Positions 61,703 through 64,000 of a stretch of DNA of 64,000 nt are shown piece after piece (position 1 is the first letter of the stretch; every line of letters begins with the position of its first letter). Origin of the DNA: Brachybacterium phenoliresistens (lineage in GTDB: Bacteria; Actinomycetota; Actinomycetes; Actinomycetales; Dermabacteraceae); NCBI RefSeq assembly GCF_000576425.1, contig NZ_KK069989.1:1-64000 (forward strand). The letters are read 5' to 3'. The translations under genes were made by a program, and so were the position numbers. The notes beneath the pieces were generated by a model. It was not told the DNA's origin and made no database searches. It worked only from the letters and a program-made list of their open reading frames with translations.

Positions 61703-62881
61703 TCAGGCCCCCCATCCCATCTGGTTCCCGCCGACCCGCTCGGCGGCGACCTTCTCCTCGTAGCCGGAGGCGCGGAAGGCCTCGAACGGATCCGCCGGGA
61801 GGCCCTGCTCCTCGCGGAAGGCCGCCAGGGCGGGGCGCACGTCGGTCCAGAAGGCATCCATGAGGATGCCGTTCGCCTCGAGCACGTCGTTGCGCTCCTG
61901 GGCGTCGGCCAGCGCCTCCCGGTCCACCAGCAGCGCCTTGGCGAGGGTCTCCTGGACGTTGAGCACCGAGCGGATCTGGCCCTGGATCTTCGACTCCACG
62001 TTGTGGCACTGGTCGAGCATGAAGTTCACGCCGGAGGCCGGGCGGTGCGCATCCTGCTGGACGATCTCGAAGAGGATCCGGAACAGCTGGAACGGATCGG
62101 CCAGGCCCACGATGAGATCGTCGTCGGCGTAGTTGCGCGAGTTGAAGTCGAAGGCCCCCAGGCGGTTCTGGCGCAGCAGCTGGGCGACGATGAACTCGAT
62201 GTTCGTGCCCGGGGCATGGTGCCCGGTGTCCAGCACGACCAGCGCCTTCTCGCCGAGGGCCAGGCAGTGCAGCAGGCTCGTGCCCCAGTCCGGGACGTCG
62301 GTGTGGTAGAACGCCGGCTCGAAGAACTTGTACTCCAGTACGATCCGCTCGTCCTCGCCCAGGCCCTGGTAGACCTCCGCGAGGGACTCCGCCAGACGGT
62401 CCTGGCGGGCGCGGATCGAATCCTGGCCGGCGTAGTTGGTGCCGTCGGCCAGCCAGATCTTCAGCTCCTTCGACCCGGCGGCGCGCATGACCTCCAGGCA
62501 CTCGAGGTGGTGGCCGATCGCGCGGCGGCGCACGGTCATATCCCCCGCGGTGAGCGAGCCCCACTTGTACTCGTCGTCCTGGAAGGTGTTGGAGTTGATC
62601 ATCCCGATGCTCACGCCGAGGTCCTCGGCGTGGGAGCGCAGCGCCGCGACGTCCTCGACCCGGTCCCAGGGGTAGTGCAGGGACACGCGCGGGGCCAGGC
62701 CCGTGTGCCGGTGCGTCTGGGCGGCGTCGGCGATCTTCTCGAACGGGTCGCGGGGGGTGCCCGGGGTGCCGAACACCTTGAACCGGGTGCCGGAGTTGCC
62801 GTAGGCCCAGCTGGGGACCTCGATGGAGAACTCCCGCAGGTCCCGGGCGACCTGATCGGGAAGGACGGAGGGGGTGGGCAT
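61703..62881 (-). CDS. rhaI: L-rhamnose isomerase
   Basis: A 392-residue TIM-barrel isomerase of the RhaI type, as in Pseudomonas stutzeri rather than E. coli RhaA. It contains ADAAQTHRHTGLAPRVSLHYPWD, SIGMINSNTFQDDEYKWGSL, ELKIWLADGTNYAGQDS, LEYKFFEPAFYHTDVPDWG, VVLDTGHHAPGTNIEFIVAQLL and LGAFDFNSRNYADDDL. These carry the metal-binding Glu, Asp and His residues. It converts L-rhamnose to L-rhamnulose. AAGGAG lies 7 bases before the ATG. It is separated from the rest of the rha genes but shares the TTGAAACG-type operator with the divergent MFS gene. Confidence 0.93.
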   Translation of the reverse strand: MPTPSVLPDQVARDLREFSIEVPSWAYGNSGTRFKVFGTPGTPRDPFEKIADAAQTHRHTGLAPRVSLHYPWDRVEDVAALRSHAEDLGVSIGMINSNTFQDDEYKWGSLTAGDMTVRRRAIGHHLECLEVMRAAGSKELKIWLADGTNYAGQDSIRARQDRLAESLAEVYQGLGEDERIVLEYKFFEPAFYHTDVPDWGTSLLHCLALGEKALVVLDTGHHAPGTNIEFIVAQLLRQNRLGAFDFNSRNYADDDLIVGLADPFQLFRILFEIVQQDAHRPASGVNFMLDQCHNVESKIQGQIRSVLNVQETLAKALLVDREALADAQERNDVLEANGILMDAFWTDVRPALAAFREEQGLPADPFEAFRASGYEEKVAAERVGGNQMGWGA

Positions 62882-62908
62882 GGGGTGCTCCTTCGGGATC
62901 CGACGTCT

Positions 62909-62931
62909 TTGAAACGACTCAACGCACACTA
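62909..62931 (-). promoter_or_regulatory. rhaI promoter -10 box with LacI-type operator
   Basis: Minus-strand TGC-TAGTGT (-10 at 62931-62926) is followed 3 bases later by TTGAAACGACTCAA (62909-62922), a near-perfect palindrome with TTGA/TCAA arms and a central CG. The layout matches the GH78 promoter at 43165-43188. Confidence 0.75.
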
Positions 62932-62991
62932 GCACGCGCGAGCATCCGGCGAGAAGGTTTCGGCGGGCGCCGGGGGTCCGGCGACGACGTG

Positions 62992-63020
62992 TTGAAACGA
63001 CTCACCACGGTCGCTAGCAT
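62992..63020 (+). promoter_or_regulatory. MFS gene promoter -10 box with LacI-type operator
   Basis: TTGAAACGACTCAC (62992-63005) lies 9 bases upstream of TAGCAT (63015-63020), so it covers the -35/spacer region. With the rhaI site 83 bases away it forms a pair between divergent genes and could allow repressor looping. Confidence 0.7.
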
Positions 63021-63059
63021 CGGCCCCCGCATCCCGCCCCGCGCCGAAGGAGACACGCC

Positions 63060-64000
63060 ATGACCCCGCAGCAGGCCGCCGGAACGGTCCAGGACGCCGC
63101 CCCCGGCGGGCGGATCCGCGGCTGGAAGGCGACCATCGCCGTCGCGATGTCCAACTACATCGAGGCCGGATCGATCATCGCCCTCGCCACCTCGCTGACC
63201 TTCTGGCAGGAGTTCTTCGGCTTCTCCACCTGGATGGTCGGGTTCGTGGCCGCGATCTCCGCCAACGCCTTCGGCGCGGCCATCGGCGCCATGATCGGCG
63301 GCCCGCTGGGGGACCGCTACGGGCGCAAGTTCATCTACACCTACGACCTCGTGCTCTACATGGCCGGCACCCTGCTGGTCGTCTTCGCGGCGCAGGCGTG
63401 GATGCTCGTGCTCGGCGTCGTGCTCACCGGCATCGCGGTGGGCGCCGGCGTCCCCGTCGCCTGGACCTACATCGCCGAGCAGGCGCCGCACGACCGCCGC
63501 GCCCGCCATGTCGGCACCGCCCAGCTGGCCTGGTCGCTGGGCCCGGCCATCGTCTTCGCGATCGCCACCGCGCTGGTGCCGCTGGGGCTGCTGGGCTCGC
63601 GGCTCATCTTCGCCCACCTCTTCGTGGTCGCCCTGATCACCTGGTGGGTGCGGCGGGGCCTGGCCGAATCCGACATCTGGACCGCGCAGAAGGCCGAGCG
63701 CGAGGCCGCGGCCGCCCAGGGCGCGGCCGTGCACCATCGCGGGCTGAAGGAGCTGCTCTCCCATCCGCGCAACGTGAGCGCCCTGCTGTTCCTCATCGGC
63801 GTCTACTCGCTGTGGAACCTCGTCGCCGGGCAGATGGGCATCTTCATGCCGCGCGTCTACCAGAGCGCGGGCGTGGAATCGGCGGCCAGCCAGAACCTCC
63901 TCCAGGTGCTCGTGTGGACGCTCACCGTCATCGCCACCTACCTCGGCTTCATGCTCCTGGGCGACCGCATGGACCGGCGCCTGCTGTACGGGATCGGCGC
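63060..64000 (+). CDS. MFS sugar transporter, likely L-rhamnose permease (partial)
   Basis: The first 313 codons of a major facilitator gene that runs off the window end. Eight or more membrane helices are visible. The conserved loop GGPLGDRYGRKFIYTYD lies between helices 2 and 3, with a further RxGxR-like loop (GDRMDRRLLYG) at the end of the visible part. N-terminal MSNYIEAGSIIALATSLTFWQEFFGFSTWMVG. AAGGAG precedes the ATG at 63060. It is divergent from rhaI and shares its operator type, so L-rhamnose uptake is the likely role. The missing C-terminus prevents a firmer assignment. Confidence 0.85.
   Translation, partial: MTPQQAAGTVQDAAPGGRIRGWKATIAVAMSNYIEAGSIIALATSLTFWQEFFGFSTWMVGFVAAISANAFGAAIGAMIGGPLGDRYGRKFIYTYDLVLYMAGTLLVVFAAQAWMLVLGVVLTGIAVGAGVPVAWTYIAEQAPHDRRARHVGTAQLAWSLGPAIVFAIATALVPLGLLGSRLIFAHLFVVALITWWVRRGLAESDIWTAQKAEREAAAAQGAAVHHRGLKELLSHPRNVSALLFLIGVYSLWNLVAGQMGIFMPRVYQSAGVESAASQNLLQVLVWTLTVIATYLGFMLLGDRMDRRLLYGIG

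Overview
The window looks like a chromosome segment of a high-GC actinobacterium. Third codon positions are strongly G/C-rich, which produces long spurious antisense reading frames. Genes sit in tight operons with many 4-base ATGA or GTGA stop/start overlaps, -10 boxes are of the TANNNT type, and at least two genes appear leaderless. The gene set (polyol MFS permeases, ATPase-less CUT1 sugar ABC systems, LacI/DeoR regulators, rhamnosidases) would suit Brachybacterium or another Micrococcales member, but the genus cannot be proven from this sequence. I saw no tRNA, rRNA, CRISPR array, transposase or phage gene.

Layout. 0.3-3.8 kb: a polyol operon with an EltD-like erythritol/L-threitol dehydrogenase, an RbtT-type permease and an SDR dehydrogenase. 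3.9-8.9 kb: assorted genes (a membrane-anchored HELAH putative metallopeptidase with an LRV-like N-terminus, a gene fragment, an FAD disulfide-oxidoreductase, a DUF4304-like protein, a NUDIX hydrolase, a lipoprotein). 8.9-13.2 kb: 5-oxoprolinase genes pxpA and fused pxpB-pxpC, divergent from a PutP-type sodium/solute symporter. 13.4-16 kb: Sir2, SMP-30 lactonase and DedA genes. 16-27 kb: a carbohydrate ABC locus with three solute-binding lipoproteins, one permease pair, two Gfo/Idh/MocA oxidoreductases (the second fused to a PmoA/DUF6807 domain) and an esterase. 27-31.4 kb: thiamine genes, thiE facing a TPP riboswitch that leads thiO-thiS-thiG-thiF. 31.5 kb: a nucleotidyltransferase.

32-64 kb is one large uronate and L-rhamnose region. 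It holds uxaC-uxaA and, divergently, a LacI regulator, a uxuB-type reductase and a GH106 rhamnosidase. Then come a GH78 rhamnosidase, a second ABC system, an orphan binding protein, a second LacI regulator and a second GH78-like enzyme. Next are rhaB-rhaEW, a kinase/2-hydroxyacid dehydrogenase operon flanked by two DeoR regulators, a polyol-type MFS permease, rhaI, and a sugar MFS permease cut by the window end. None of the three rhamnosidases has a visible signal peptide, so rhamnosyl-uronide oligosaccharides are probably imported intact and cut inside the cell. Rhamnose would go through RhaI, RhaB and RhaEW to DHAP and lactate; uronates would go through UxaC, a UxuB-type reductase and UxaA to 2-keto-3-deoxygluconate. 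The genes after KDG, and an ABC ATPase, are not in the window.

The strongest non-gene signal is a LacI-type operator family close to TTGAAACGACTCAA at five promoters (a GH78 gene, the second ABC system, an orphan binding protein, rhaI and the terminal MFS gene). It suggests a rhamnoside regulon, most simply controlled by the LacI gene at 48.1 kb.
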